Shown: one piece after another, positions 7,524 to 17,296 of the stretch
How the letters are laid out: each line of letters opens with the position of its first letter
How positions within the stretch are numbered: position 1 is the stretch's first letter
NCBI GenBank assembly: GCA_036504035.1
Contig: DASXVV010000009.1
Coordinates: 310,001-374,000, forward strand
Direction: 5' to 3'
DNA: 64,000 nt
From: Candidatus Deferrimicrobiaceae bacterium
Lineage (GTDB): Bacteria; Desulfobacterota; Deferrimicrobia; Deferrimicrobiales; Deferrimicrobiaceae
Notes under the pieces: model-generated
Databases searched by the model: none
What the model saw: the letters and a program-made list of their open reading frames with translations, nothing else
What the model was told of the DNA's origin: nothing
Position numbers and translations under genes: made by a program

Positions 7524-9125
7524 TCACAATCCTTTTTCCTGGTCCTCGAAAGGAATCTCTTTTTCGGCTGCGGACCTCGAAACGGCACGAACCCGACCCG
7601 AAGGCGATGCCGCGACGAGTCGCCGGGGCGATGCGCCCGCCTCGGCAGGCGGCCTTCCAGACCGGAAGCCATTCGCACCCGGATCCCCATCGCCCGCCAC
7701 GATTCCCTCGAGCGAGCGGACGACCGCCTTGACCGATGTGGCCTGCCCGCCCAGCGCCTCGGCCGATGCGGCGACCTCTTCGGCACCCGCGGCGGATTGC
7801 TGCGTTACCCGATCCAGTCGCGAAACCGCTTGCCCGACGTCTGTGATCCCTCGCGACTGTTCGGATGATGCAGCCGAAATCTCGCCCACGAGATCCGTCA
7901 CCTTCCGGAACGCAACTGCGACTTCCTGGAATTCGTCGTTCGTCCGGTGGACCAGACTCGTGCCCTCCTTGATCTTTCCGACGGTGGATTCGATCAGGTC
8001 GGAGGTATTCCTGGCCGCTCCGGCGGCACGCTGGGCCAGGTTGCGCACCTCGTCGGCGACAACCGCGAAGCCGGCCCCCGCCTCTCCTGCCCGGGCGGCC
8101 TCGACCGCAGCGTTGAGCGCCAGCAGGTTGGTCTGGAAGGAAATCTCGTCGATCGTCTTGACGATCTTGCCTGTTTCCTCACCCATCCGGGAGATTTCGG
8201 TCATAGCCAAAACCAGGGCGCCCATCGACTCGTTGGCCTTGTCGACCCCGCATCGGGCCTTGTCCGCGAGCTGCTTCGCTAGCCCCGCGTTATCGGCGTT
8301 CTGACGCGTCATGGAGCTCATTTCTTCCATCGCGGCGGAGGTCTCCTCGAGCGAGGCAGCCGCTTCGGACGCCCCCCCCGCCAGCGACTGGGAGGAGCTG
8401 GTCAAATCGGATGCCGAAACGGATAGCTGCGACGCCCCCTCGTCCAGCGACCGAGCCGCTCGGGTCAGAGAACCGGAAAGATTCAGCGACAGGAAGATTC
8501 CGAACGCCAGCCCCAGCCCGACACCCGCGACGACCGCAATGATCGTAAACAGCTTGGTCCGCCGGACATCCGACTCGAATTCCCGGTCGATCCGCTCGGA
8601 GCTCGCCAGCTCGATCTCGATCAGCTTGTCCAAGGCGACACGCGTCGTGTGGAAACGCACGCGGGAAGGTCCCGTTGCCTCGTCGTATCCGGCCGACCGC
8701 TCCGCGGCGCTCCCCCCCAGGCTGGCCGTCACCCTGTCGGCCCCGCGAATCCAGTCGTCCCATGCCGTCTTGAAAGCCTGCCAGGCCGACTTCTCTTCCT
8801 GGCCGACCGGAAGCGACTCGAAGAGCCGGATTCCTTCGTCGGCCTGCTCGCGCGCCTTCTGGAGGTTTTTCATCATGCCCGCGATTTCGTCCTCGTCGAG
8901 TTGCGGCTGGAACATCACGAGCTCAACCCGCCTGGCGACGTCCAGAGCATCCTTGATCATCCAGATCGCGTTGACTGCGGGAAGCTGGACCGATCCCATC
9001 TGGTCCTGGGCGCCCTTGGCGAACAGGATGCCCCGATATCCGATCACGCCGATGACTGCGGCGATCAGTGCGACAACGACAAACGCCCCGATCAGCTTCT
9101 TCTTCAGGGAAAAGGTTCCGATCAT
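7524..9125 (-). CDS. Methyl-accepting chemotaxis protein (4HB-type sensor)
   Basis: 533 residues. The N-terminal membrane helix (KKKLIGAFVVVALIAAVIGVIGYRG) precedes a periplasmic region of about 165 residues that looks like a four-helix bundle. A second membrane helix ([19 protein letters not shown]), a short HAMP-like linker and a long signalling coiled coil follow. The hairpin tip carries the conserved [21 protein letters not shown] core that contacts CheA/CheW. The C-terminus is a proline/arginine-rich tail without a clear CheR-docking pentapeptide. It starts 33 bases after the fic gene and ends 35 bases before extH, so it may be co-transcribed with the electron conduit and could steer cells toward an acceptor (inference). 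Confidence 0.88.
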   Translation of the reverse strand: MIGTFSLKKKLIGAFVVVALIAAVIGVIGYRGILFAKGAQDQMGSVQLPAVNAIWMIKDALDVARRVELVMFQPQLDEDEIAGMMKNLQKAREQADEGIRLFESLPVGQEEKSAWQAFKTAWDDWIRGADRVTASLGGSAAERSAGYDEATGPSRVRFHTTRVALDKLIEIELASSERIDREFESDVRRTKLFTIIAVVAGVGLGLAFGIFLSLNLSGSLTRAARSLDEGASQLSVSASDLTSSSQSLAGGASEAAASLEETSAAMEEMSSMTRQNADNAGLAKQLADKARCGVDKANESMGALVLAMTEISRMGEETGKIVKTIDEISFQTNLLALNAAVEAARAGEAGAGFAVVADEVRNLAQRAAGAARNTSDLIESTVGKIKEGTSLVHRTNDEFQEVAVAFRKVTDLVGEISAASSEQSRGITDVGQAVSRLDRVTQQSAAGAEEVAASAEALGGQATSVKAVVRSLEGIVAGDGDPGANGFRSGRPPAEAGASPRRLVAASPSGRVRAVSRSAAEKEIPFEDQEKGL

Positions 9126-9158
9126 TCCAGCCTCCTCAGCCGCATCATCTGCCCCCCC

Positions 9159-10322
9159 TTACATCGGGGGCCGGGTGTATCCGGGTCTCAGGAAACCCGA
9201 ATCGTCTAGAGACAGGAGCTTCGCTTCCCGAAGCTGGCGCAGGTCGCGCTGCTTCGTCTTGTCGGCCAGCCTGCGATAGATTTCCTCGTACCAGGGGGAC
9301 CGGCGAAGTTGATCGAGGGAGATCGGGGTCAGGGACGCCATCAGGTGGGTCACAATCGCGTATTGGCGCAGGTTGATCCCGTTCTCGTCACGAAGTCGAC
9401 GAAGCTCCCCCTCGAACAGGAGCGTGCCCGTGATCCCGCTGACTCGTTCGAGTTTCCGGAGGAACGACGTCAGCATCGCTTCCAGATGGAACGATACGAT
9501 CGGTGTGAAGGGTTTGGCCTCGCCCCGAACCGCTGCCTTCCGGGATTCGTTGAACAGCGCGTAATATCGGTCGACCCGCTCAGCGTAATAACGCCAGAGG
9601 CAGAAGGCGGCAAGCCCGTAGCCGGACGAGTAGAGGATCGAGGCTTCCAGAAGGCGCCCGACCAGGCCGTTGCCGGCCCAGAACGGGTGAATAAGCTCGA
9701 AGTAGAAGTGGACCAGCGGCGCCCGGATCAGCGCAGGAACGCCATAACTCGTGATTTCGTCGTGCCACGCGATGAGCCCGTCAAGCAGCCGCTCGATATC
9801 GGCTGCGAATTGCGGGGGAATATATCGTCCCCCGTGGCCTTCATCGCCGACCGGAATCGGTGTCTCGATGTTGCCGTCGCGCAGCTGACCGGGCCGGTTG
9901 CGCTCGTGCGTGACGCCTTCGGACAGGATTTCGTGAATCGACCGGATATACCCCCCGGTCAACCGCCAGCCGGTGGACGCCGTTTCTTCCCTGGCCATCT
10001 TGCAGGCGGTCCCGATATTGATCACCCGCAACTGGGATTCGGAACAGGGTTCACCGGGTTGTATACGGAGGGCTGCGTCGGTTTCGGACTCGGACAGCAG
10101 GCCTCCCTCGATCCGATGGGTATAGGAAACGCTGCAGACGTGGATTTCCCTTTCGAGCAAGGAAACCACTCTCGGGAGAAGCGGCGCGCGATCGAAACGG
10201 ATCTTCGCCGCTTCGATGTGGTTCAGGAGAATTTGGAGCGATGAAAGGTCGACTCCGACCTGGATGGTGAACGACTCCGAGGAGGACAGATCGATCCGCT
10301 TGGGATAATCCGGCAAGATCAT
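9159..10322 (-). CDS. Fic family protein (class II-type, putative AMP transferase)
   Basis: 387 residues. The Fic core reads HPFWAGNGLVGR, matching the HPFx[DE/A]GNGR pattern with Leu in place of the first Arg of the motif and the last Arg kept. N-terminal to it is SYTHRIEGG, which fits the inhibitory (S/T)xxxE(G/N) helix placed before the Fic domain, that is, class II autoinhibition. The C-terminal third resembles a winged helix (LRQYAIVTHLMASLTPISLDQL), as in many Fic proteins that bind DNA. Fic proteins typically transfer AMP from ATP to a hydroxyl side chain. No partner toxin or antitoxin gene is adjacent; the next gene on this strand is a chemoreceptor. Confidence 0.85.
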   Translation of the reverse strand: MILPDYPKRIDLSSSESFTIQVGVDLSSLQILLNHIEAAKIRFDRAPLLPRVVSLLEREIHVCSVSYTHRIEGGLLSESETDAALRIQPGEPCSESQLRVINIGTACKMAREETASTGWRLTGGYIRSIHEILSEGVTHERNRPGQLRDGNIETPIPVGDEGHGGRYIPPQFAADIERLLDGLIAWHDEITSYGVPALIRAPLVHFYFELIHPFWAGNGLVGRLLEASILYSSGYGLAAFCLWRYYAERVDRYYALFNESRKAAVRGEAKPFTPIVSFHLEAMLTSFLRKLERVSGITGTLLFEGELRRLRDENGINLRQYAIVTHLMASLTPISLDQLRRSPWYEEIYRRLADKTKQRDLRQLREAKLLSLDDSGFLRPGYTRPPM

Positions 10323-10474
10323 GGACTATATTGTCCCTGATAATGTCCGGTTGTCAACTACTTCAACTGCCCAATTAATAACAGTATTTATATAATTAAA
10401 ACAGCTATCGGTAACAGTTGGTGTCCGCTTTAATGCCGCTCTACGATCCCGGTTGACGCGTCCGGCTTCGACCG
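10323..10474 (-). promoter_or_regulatory. AT-rich spacer upstream of fic with a sigma70-like promoter
   Basis: This 152-base stretch is much richer in A+T than its neighbours and holds no gene. On the minus strand a TTGACA box is followed 16 bases later by GACAAT, ending about 7 bases before the fic ATG. If used, it would give an almost leaderless mRNA. The other end lies downstream of the cysK stop; no strong terminator is visible. Confidence 0.35.
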
Positions 10475-11428
10475 CTAGACCCCCTCGAACAGCGCCGTCG
10501 ACAGGTAACGCTCGGCCAGGTCGGGCAGGATGACAACGATCGTCTTGCCCGCAAACTCGGGCAGTTTCGCCAGCCGAAGAGCCACCGCCGTCGCGGCGCC
10601 CGAGGAGATGCCGACCAGAATCCCTTCTTCCCTGCCGAGCCGCTTCGCGGTCTCGATCGCCTCGTCTCCGCTGACCGTCTCGACGCGGTCGACCAGCGTC
10701 AGATCGAGCGTGTCGGGGATGAATCCCGCCCCGATCCCCTGGATCTTGTGGGGGCCCGGCTTCAGCGGTTCACCGGCCAGTTTCTGCGTAATGACCGGGC
10801 TCTCCTTCGGTTCGACCGCCACCGAAATGATCGCCTTGCCCTTCGTCTTCTTGATGTAGCGCGAGATGCCGGTGAGGGTGCCGCCCGTGCCGACGCCGGA
10901 GACGATCACATCGACCGCACCATCGGTATCGTTCCAGATTTCGGGCCCCGTCGTCTTTTCGTGGATCTCGGGATTCGCGGGATTCTTGAACTGCTGCGGC
11001 AGGAACCACTTGTCCGGGTCGGACGCCTTGATCGCCTCAGCCTTTTCGATCGCGCCCTTCATCCCTTCCGCGCCCGGCGTCAGCACCAGATTGGCGCCCA
11101 GCGCACCGAGCACCCGCCGTCGTTCGATGCTCATCGTCTCGGGCATCGTCAGCGTGAGCTTGTAGCCGCGCGCCGCGGCGACGTACGCCAGCGCGATGCC
11201 GGTGTTGCCGCTGGTCGGCTCGATGATCTGCACGCCGGGCTTGAGCACGCCCCGCTTCTCGGCGTCCGTGATCATGTTCTCGCCGATCCGGTCCTTGACC
11301 GAGTAAGCCGGATTGCGCCCCTCGACCTTGACGAGCACGATCGCCTTCGCGCCCTCCGTCATATGGTTGAGCCGGATCAGCGGAGTGTTCCCGATCGACT
11401 GCGAATTGTCGTTGTACACGTTGCCCAT
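10475..11428 (-). CDS. cysK: Cysteine synthase A (O-acetylserine sulfhydrylase)
   Basis: About 317 residues. The start at 11428 is preferred because AGGAGG lies seven bases upstream, while the ATG six bases earlier abuts it. This is a PLP enzyme that makes cysteine from O-acetylserine and sulfide. The PLP lysine lies in [10 protein letters not shown], the substrate/phosphate loop is [10 protein letters not shown], and the glycine-rich cofactor loop is [10 protein letters not shown]. The length is normal for CysK. It is the last gene of a metY-rrf2-cysK unit, with a short 25-base gap after the Rrf2 gene, so it is likely under the same control. Confidence 0.95.
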   Translation of the reverse strand: MGNVYNDNSQSIGNTPLIRLNHMTEGAKAIVLVKVEGRNPAYSVKDRIGENMITDAEKRGVLKPGVQIIEPTSGNTGIALAYVAAARGYKLTLTMPETMSIERRRVLGALGANLVLTPGAEGMKGAIEKAEAIKASDPDKWFLPQQFKNPANPEIHEKTTGPEIWNDTDGAVDVIVSGVGTGGTLTGISRYIKKTKGKAIISVAVEPKESPVITQKLAGEPLKPGPHKIQGIGAGFIPDTLDLTLVDRVETVSGDEAIETAKRLGREEGILVGISSGAATAVALRLAKLPEFAGKTIVVILPDLAERYLSTALFEGV

Positions 11429-11453
11429 GGCCATCCTCCTCGCGGTTTCCTGA

Positions 11454-11915
11454 TTAAATCGAAAAATCGATGATCTTCCGGCTCGTCATCCGAACCGCCC
11501 GGCTTCGCTCGACCATGTCGGCCACCGAGATGGCGTCCATGACGCCGGTGACGGCATTCTTGACGTCCCACATGACCAGTCGGATGCCGCAGCTCTCCTG
11601 GTCGTCGCATTCCTCGCACCGCGTGCCGTGCGCCTCGCTCAGGCAGGGCAATGGGGCAAACTCGCCCTCGAGGATCCGGACGACCTGGCTCACCATGATC
11701 TCGGCGGGCGGCACCGCCAGCAGGTAACCGCCCCCCTTTCCAATCCGGCTCACGAGAATCCCCCCTTTTCGCAACGCCACCAGGATGGCCTCGAGAAATT
11801 TCTTGGGGATGTTCTCTTTCTCGGCCAGCTCGGCGATGAGGATCGGCTCGCCGGTCGAATGCTCGGCCAGGTAGCCGAGTGCCTTTAGAGCATATTTCGT
11901 CTTCTTGGAAATCAT
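11454..11915 (-). CDS. Rrf2 family transcriptional regulator
   Basis: 153 residues from the ATG at 11915 (a longer frame extends into metY and is not real). The N-terminal winged helix is typical of Rrf2 ([19 protein letters not shown], then [29 protein letters not shown]). The cysteine set C91, C100, C103 and C109 sits where Rrf2 members hold an Fe-S cluster, with one extra cysteine. It begins two bases after the metY stop and precedes cysK. Being embedded between two sulfide-fixing enzymes suggests a CymR-like role sensing sulfur or cysteine status (inference). A perfect inverted repeat lies over the metY promoter. Confidence 0.9.
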   Translation of the reverse strand: MISKKTKYALKALGYLAEHSTGEPILIAELAEKENIPKKFLEAILVALRKGGILVSRIGKGGGYLLAVPPAEIMVSQVVRILEGEFAPLPCLSEAHGTRCEECDDQESCGIRLVMWDVKNAVTGVMDAISVADMVERSRAVRMTSRKIIDFSI

Positions 11916-11917
11916 CG

Positions 11918-13869
<1,952 letters not shown>

Positions 13870-13892
13870 AGCGCCACCCCGCTTCCCCCAAT

Positions 13893-13931
13893 GGAAACGG
13901 CTCGCGGAAATTGCATCCGCGAGCCGTTTCC
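13893..13931. terminator. 16-bp perfect hairpin between convergent genes
   Basis: Bases 13893-13908 pair perfectly with 13916-13931 around a 7-base loop. The hairpin sits between the DAHP-synthase-domain gene and the converging PEP-CTERM gene, so it can end transcription from both sides. T-runs after it are short. Confidence 0.7.
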
Positions 13932-13964
13932 GCGTTTCCGCTTGCGCCGTCGGCGCCCGGCGGA

Positions 13965-14633
13965 TTACGCCGTGAACCGACGCCGGCCGAAGCCGATGAG
14001 GCCGATGAGCCCGCTGCCGAGCAGCATCATCGTGCCCGGCTCGGGAACAGCCGTGTGGTAATCGAAGGAGGTCGTTCCCATTTCTCCGTGGTTGATCGTG
14101 GCACCGAGGAAGAGGAAATCGGTTGGCGTCAACGTGGCGGTGCCGAATCCGGTGCCGTGAATCTTGCCGGGCACATCGATAAAATTGAAAGAAATGATGC
14201 TGTCCAGAGCAAACGGAGCAGGCGTCGGTTTAGCGACGCCCGTGATCGCCGTGACCGAACCGACCGAATTGAAGGAGTTGCCATCGATATCGGATCGGAA
14301 CCCCATATTGGCGACCGAGAACTTGTCATCCAGAAACGCGACATCCAGAAAACCGAGACCGATTGCGATGGTGTTGAGGTCCATTTCCGGTGAGCGCACA
14401 CTCCCGAGGAGCGGTTTCGAGACCCCCGTGGAAACATCCAGAGCCCAGCTTCCGAAACTGCCCACGAAGCTGACCGCACCAACGACCGGATTTTGGTCGC
14501 CCACCCCCCCGTCGGTGATGGTCCTCACGTTGGTGCCGTCGCTCAGGTAAAGAATCGCGGCCGCATTCGCATGCGACGCAAACAAGGCCGATGCGGCGAA
14601 GAGTGCCAAGGCAGGTAACAAAATACGTTTCAT
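13965..14633 (-). CDS. PEP-CTERM sorting-domain protein
   Basis: 222 residues. A signal peptide (MKRILLPALALFAASALFAS) is followed by a beta-rich secreted domain of about 170 residues of unknown function. The C-terminus is VPEPGTMMLLGSGLIGLIGF followed by GRRRFTA, the full tripartite PEP-CTERM signal (PEP motif, hydrophobic helix, basic tail) processed by exosortase. AAGGAGGAGA lies before the start. The multicopper oxidase gene ends 27 bases upstream on the same strand, so the two may be co-transcribed. The surface or polysaccharide-matrix destination is known for the family; the specific role is not. Confidence 0.85.
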   Translation of the reverse strand: MKRILLPALALFAASALFASHANAAAILYLSDGTNVRTITDGGVGDQNPVVGAVSFVGSFGSWALDVSTGVSKPLLGSVRSPEMDLNTIAIGLGFLDVAFLDDKFSVANMGFRSDIDGNSFNSVGSVTAITGVAKPTPAPFALDSIISFNFIDVPGKIHGTGFGTATLTPTDFLFLGATINHGEMGTTSFDYHTAVPEPGTMMLLGSGLIGLIGFGRRRFTA

Positions 14634-14660
14634 ATCATTCTCCTCCTTATGATCGCCGGT

Positions 14661-16988
14661 TTACTTTATGACCTTGTACGGCCGCATCATGTCGTTGTCT
14701 TCGTGATCGATGATGTGGCAATGCCACACGTATCCGTCTCCGACCGTCGGGTCGAACGGGTAAAGGTTTTTGCCGGGGGTTGCCGAGGCCACCGAAGCGC
14801 TGGTCGGGGCGAAACGTACCAGCATCCGCATGACCTGGCCGGGATACGCCTTGGCCGTGTCTTTCCAGCCGGACTCCCAGGGAGCAGGTGCTGCGGGGGG
14901 ATGAAGCGCGTTGCTGAGGTACGGGCTGAGCGCCGGGTTGCCGCCCAGGGCGCCATCTCCGTTCAGGAGGTTGTAAGGTGCCGGCGGGCCGTAGCCGGGG
15001 CACGGGTTGTCCGGAAGGACGTTATCGCAGAATGCCGGAAGCACGGGTCCGAAGGCTGCCGCCCAGTCGAGCGGGTAGGAGTTTGGATCGGTGGCGACCA
15101 TTGTGTTGTCGTTGAAGGTCTGGCGATCGAGGACCTGGAACTGCGCCAGGTGGGTGTGCATCGGGTGCGCGTCCATCGTCAGGTTGATGATCTCCCACAG
15201 CTCGGTGGTCCCCACCCGCGGCAGTTCGGTGACGCCGTCGGCACGTCCGAGGGCTTTCACGCTTGGCGACATGTTGCCCATGTAATAGGTGTTATTGACC
15301 AGCACTTCGAGCGGACCGCCTGGTCCCGCGTGCTCTTTGAGGATCAGTTGACGCTTCGGAAGGGCGGCCAGGTTGATCCCGGCTGCCGCATTCCCTTTTC
15401 CGTCGGTCAGGCGGACATACGGCACGGGGCGGGAGCAATTGTTCGAAAGGGCGGAAGGGTTGCAACTTTTGTCTGCGCTCAGAAGCGGGAGGACCACCTT
15501 GAACTGCATGATCTTGGCCATCGTCGGCTGGTCGGCCGGGCACATGCCGGTGGTGTTGTCGGAGGGGAATCCGAAGAAGCAATTGTCACCCGGATTTGCC
15601 ACCTTGTACGGCACGGGCGACATACCGCTCGGGAACGGTGCGGCGGCGTCATTGGTCACCGTGATCGTCCTGCCGGTCAGCCCGGTGAAATCGACGATAA
15701 CGTCGTAGCGCTCGCCGGGCGCCATGAACAGCGGGTCGGCCGGGACCGGCTTGTTGAGGTAACCGTCGTCTGAGCCGATCACATAGACGGGCGCCTTGGA
15801 GCCGTTGTCGGCCAGGAAGGTCATATTGTACATGCGGGCGTTGGAGCCTTCGACGATCCGGAAGCGATACCGGCGCGGCTCGACTTCCTTGACCGGCCAG
15901 GGCGAACCGTTGACGACCGCGACGTCTCCGAAGAATTCGGGGATCCAGAAGGGGTGCACGCTAGGGTTCCCCGGAGTACCGTTCAGGTTGGTCACGCCGG
16001 CGTCAGCGCCGCTTCCGTCAGGGAAGAACAGCTGGCTGTTGTTGTCGAACTGGCGGTCCTGGATCGCCATTTCGACTTCGTAGTCGCCCTGCGGGAGATT
16101 GGCCGGCTCCCTGGCGGGATCACGGATGAAGTAGAAACCAGCCAAACCGCTGTAGACATTGGTCCGCGTTGCGCCCATGGAATGGTCGTGGAACCACGGG
16201 GTTCCGGCCTCCTGGGTATTGTTGTAGAAGTAGAGCGCCTTGCCGGCGCCCACGGGCCAAAGCGAGCTGTAAGTGGGCCCCCTGAATCCGCCGCTGAGGG
16301 CGGATGTGAACCATGCGCTCGGCCCCCCGTCGAACTGGGGAGGCACTTCGCCGCCGTGAAGGTGCGGCACGGACGGGACCGCGCCCACGTACGGCTCGTT
16401 GCACTTGAGCGGGGGGGCGCAGGCCATCTGGTTCGGAAGCAGGTATGGATTGGCCAGGTCGATCGTCTGGTCGACTGTGACCAACCCCTGGAGCATGCCC
16501 GGCCCGGTCGGATTGTTGTTGTCGAACGAGGGCAGCTCGTTGACGTAGTTCACGAGCGTCGGGATGTTCCGCCGGATCTCGAGCGTGACGGCCGGCCAGA
16601 ACGCGGGGCCGAGCACCTTGCCCGTAATGCCGTCGGAGGTCTCATAGGCCCAGATCCGGGTGTTGTCGATGGTCACCGTCGGGCAAACCAGATTGCTCTG
16701 CGAGGGAACGTCGAAATAATTCGACGGATAGGGGATGGCTGGCGTCGGCGGCGGAAGCACCGGCCGATTCGACTCTTTCATCTTGATCGTGAGCACGGGG
16801 TGCTTGAGAGCGTCGACCCGCGGCAATGCCGCTTTCGTTCCCGGCCCGAATGAAAGTAGCGGTGTGGCGAATTGCGGAATGCACGCACCCGGCACGACGG
16901 TCTGCGGGATAAGCGTGCTCGCCCAGGCGGCCCCGGTCCCCAGAGTGGCGACCAATACTGCAGCGATCTTGAATCTCGTCTTTGCCAT
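14661..16988 (-). CDS. Secreted multicopper oxidase
   Basis: 775 residues with a signal peptide (MAKTRFKIAAVLVATLGTG). All four copper motifs are present: HLHGG, WFHDHSMG, HPMHTHL and the C-terminal WHCHIIDHEDNDMM, whose last Met can be the axial T1 ligand. The three-cupredoxin layout with long inserts resembles CotA/bilirubin-oxidase-like enzymes. It is longer than most (about 500-600), with an extra N-terminal segment of about 170 residues before HLHGG. Possible substrates are Mn(II), Fe(II), Cu(I) or phenolics; the sequence does not decide. It is followed by a PEP-CTERM gene and preceded by a spacer with palindromes. Confidence 0.88.
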   Translation of the reverse strand: MAKTRFKIAAVLVATLGTGAAWASTLIPQTVVPGACIPQFATPLLSFGPGTKAALPRVDALKHPVLTIKMKESNRPVLPPPTPAIPYPSNYFDVPSQSNLVCPTVTIDNTRIWAYETSDGITGKVLGPAFWPAVTLEIRRNIPTLVNYVNELPSFDNNNPTGPGMLQGLVTVDQTIDLANPYLLPNQMACAPPLKCNEPYVGAVPSVPHLHGGEVPPQFDGGPSAWFTSALSGGFRGPTYSSLWPVGAGKALYFYNNTQEAGTPWFHDHSMGATRTNVYSGLAGFYFIRDPAREPANLPQGDYEVEMAIQDRQFDNNSQLFFPDGSGADAGVTNLNGTPGNPSVHPFWIPEFFGDVAVVNGSPWPVKEVEPRRYRFRIVEGSNARMYNMTFLADNGSKAPVYVIGSDDGYLNKPVPADPLFMAPGERYDVIVDFTGLTGRTITVTNDAAAPFPSGMSPVPYKVANPGDNCFFGFPSDNTTGMCPADQPTMAKIMQFKVVLPLLSADKSCNPSALSNNCSRPVPYVRLTDGKGNAAAGINLAALPKRQLILKEHAGPGGPLEVLVNNTYYMGNMSPSVKALGRADGVTELPRVGTTELWEIINLTMDAHPMHTHLAQFQVLDRQTFNDNTMVATDPNSYPLDWAAAFGPVLPAFCDNVLPDNPCPGYGPPAPYNLLNGDGALGGNPALSPYLSNALHPPAAPAPWESGWKDTAKAYPGQVMRMLVRFAPTSASVASATPGKNLYPFDPTVGDGYVWHCHIIDHEDNDMMRPYKVIK

Positions 16989-17296
16989 GACCTTTCCTCC
17001 TCATGAAAGAGTTGAGCGGTGCGGCTACGACACAACGATTCGATCGTCCTCTGGTTCGTGGATGTCCTGTTATAAGGCAATCATCGTGCCTAATGCTATC
17101 GATCAGAAACCTATCGATATCGGTAGGGATTTTCCCTGATGCCCCTGTTATGAACCGGTTTCATCGATAAATTTTGAGAATTCAGGAGGGTCTTTTCGGA
17201 AAATTGCGATAAATAATTTCTCCTTTCCCCACGAAGTCCCCCACGTCTCCCCCCGCCTTTTTGACAGAAAACCGGCTGCGTGCTATTGGTAAAAAC
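16989..17296. promoter_or_regulatory. Divergent spacer between multicopper oxidase and glnS with palindromes
   Basis: No gene is seen in these 308 bases. They contain CCTATCGATATCGGTAGG (17110-17127), an 18-bp palindrome with one mismatched pair, followed directly by AGGGATTTTCCCT (17125-17137), an inverted repeat with 3-base spacing. On the minus strand a TATAAC box lies about 75 bases before the oxidase start. The palindromes are operator candidates for the oxidase or glnS. Confidence 0.35.
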
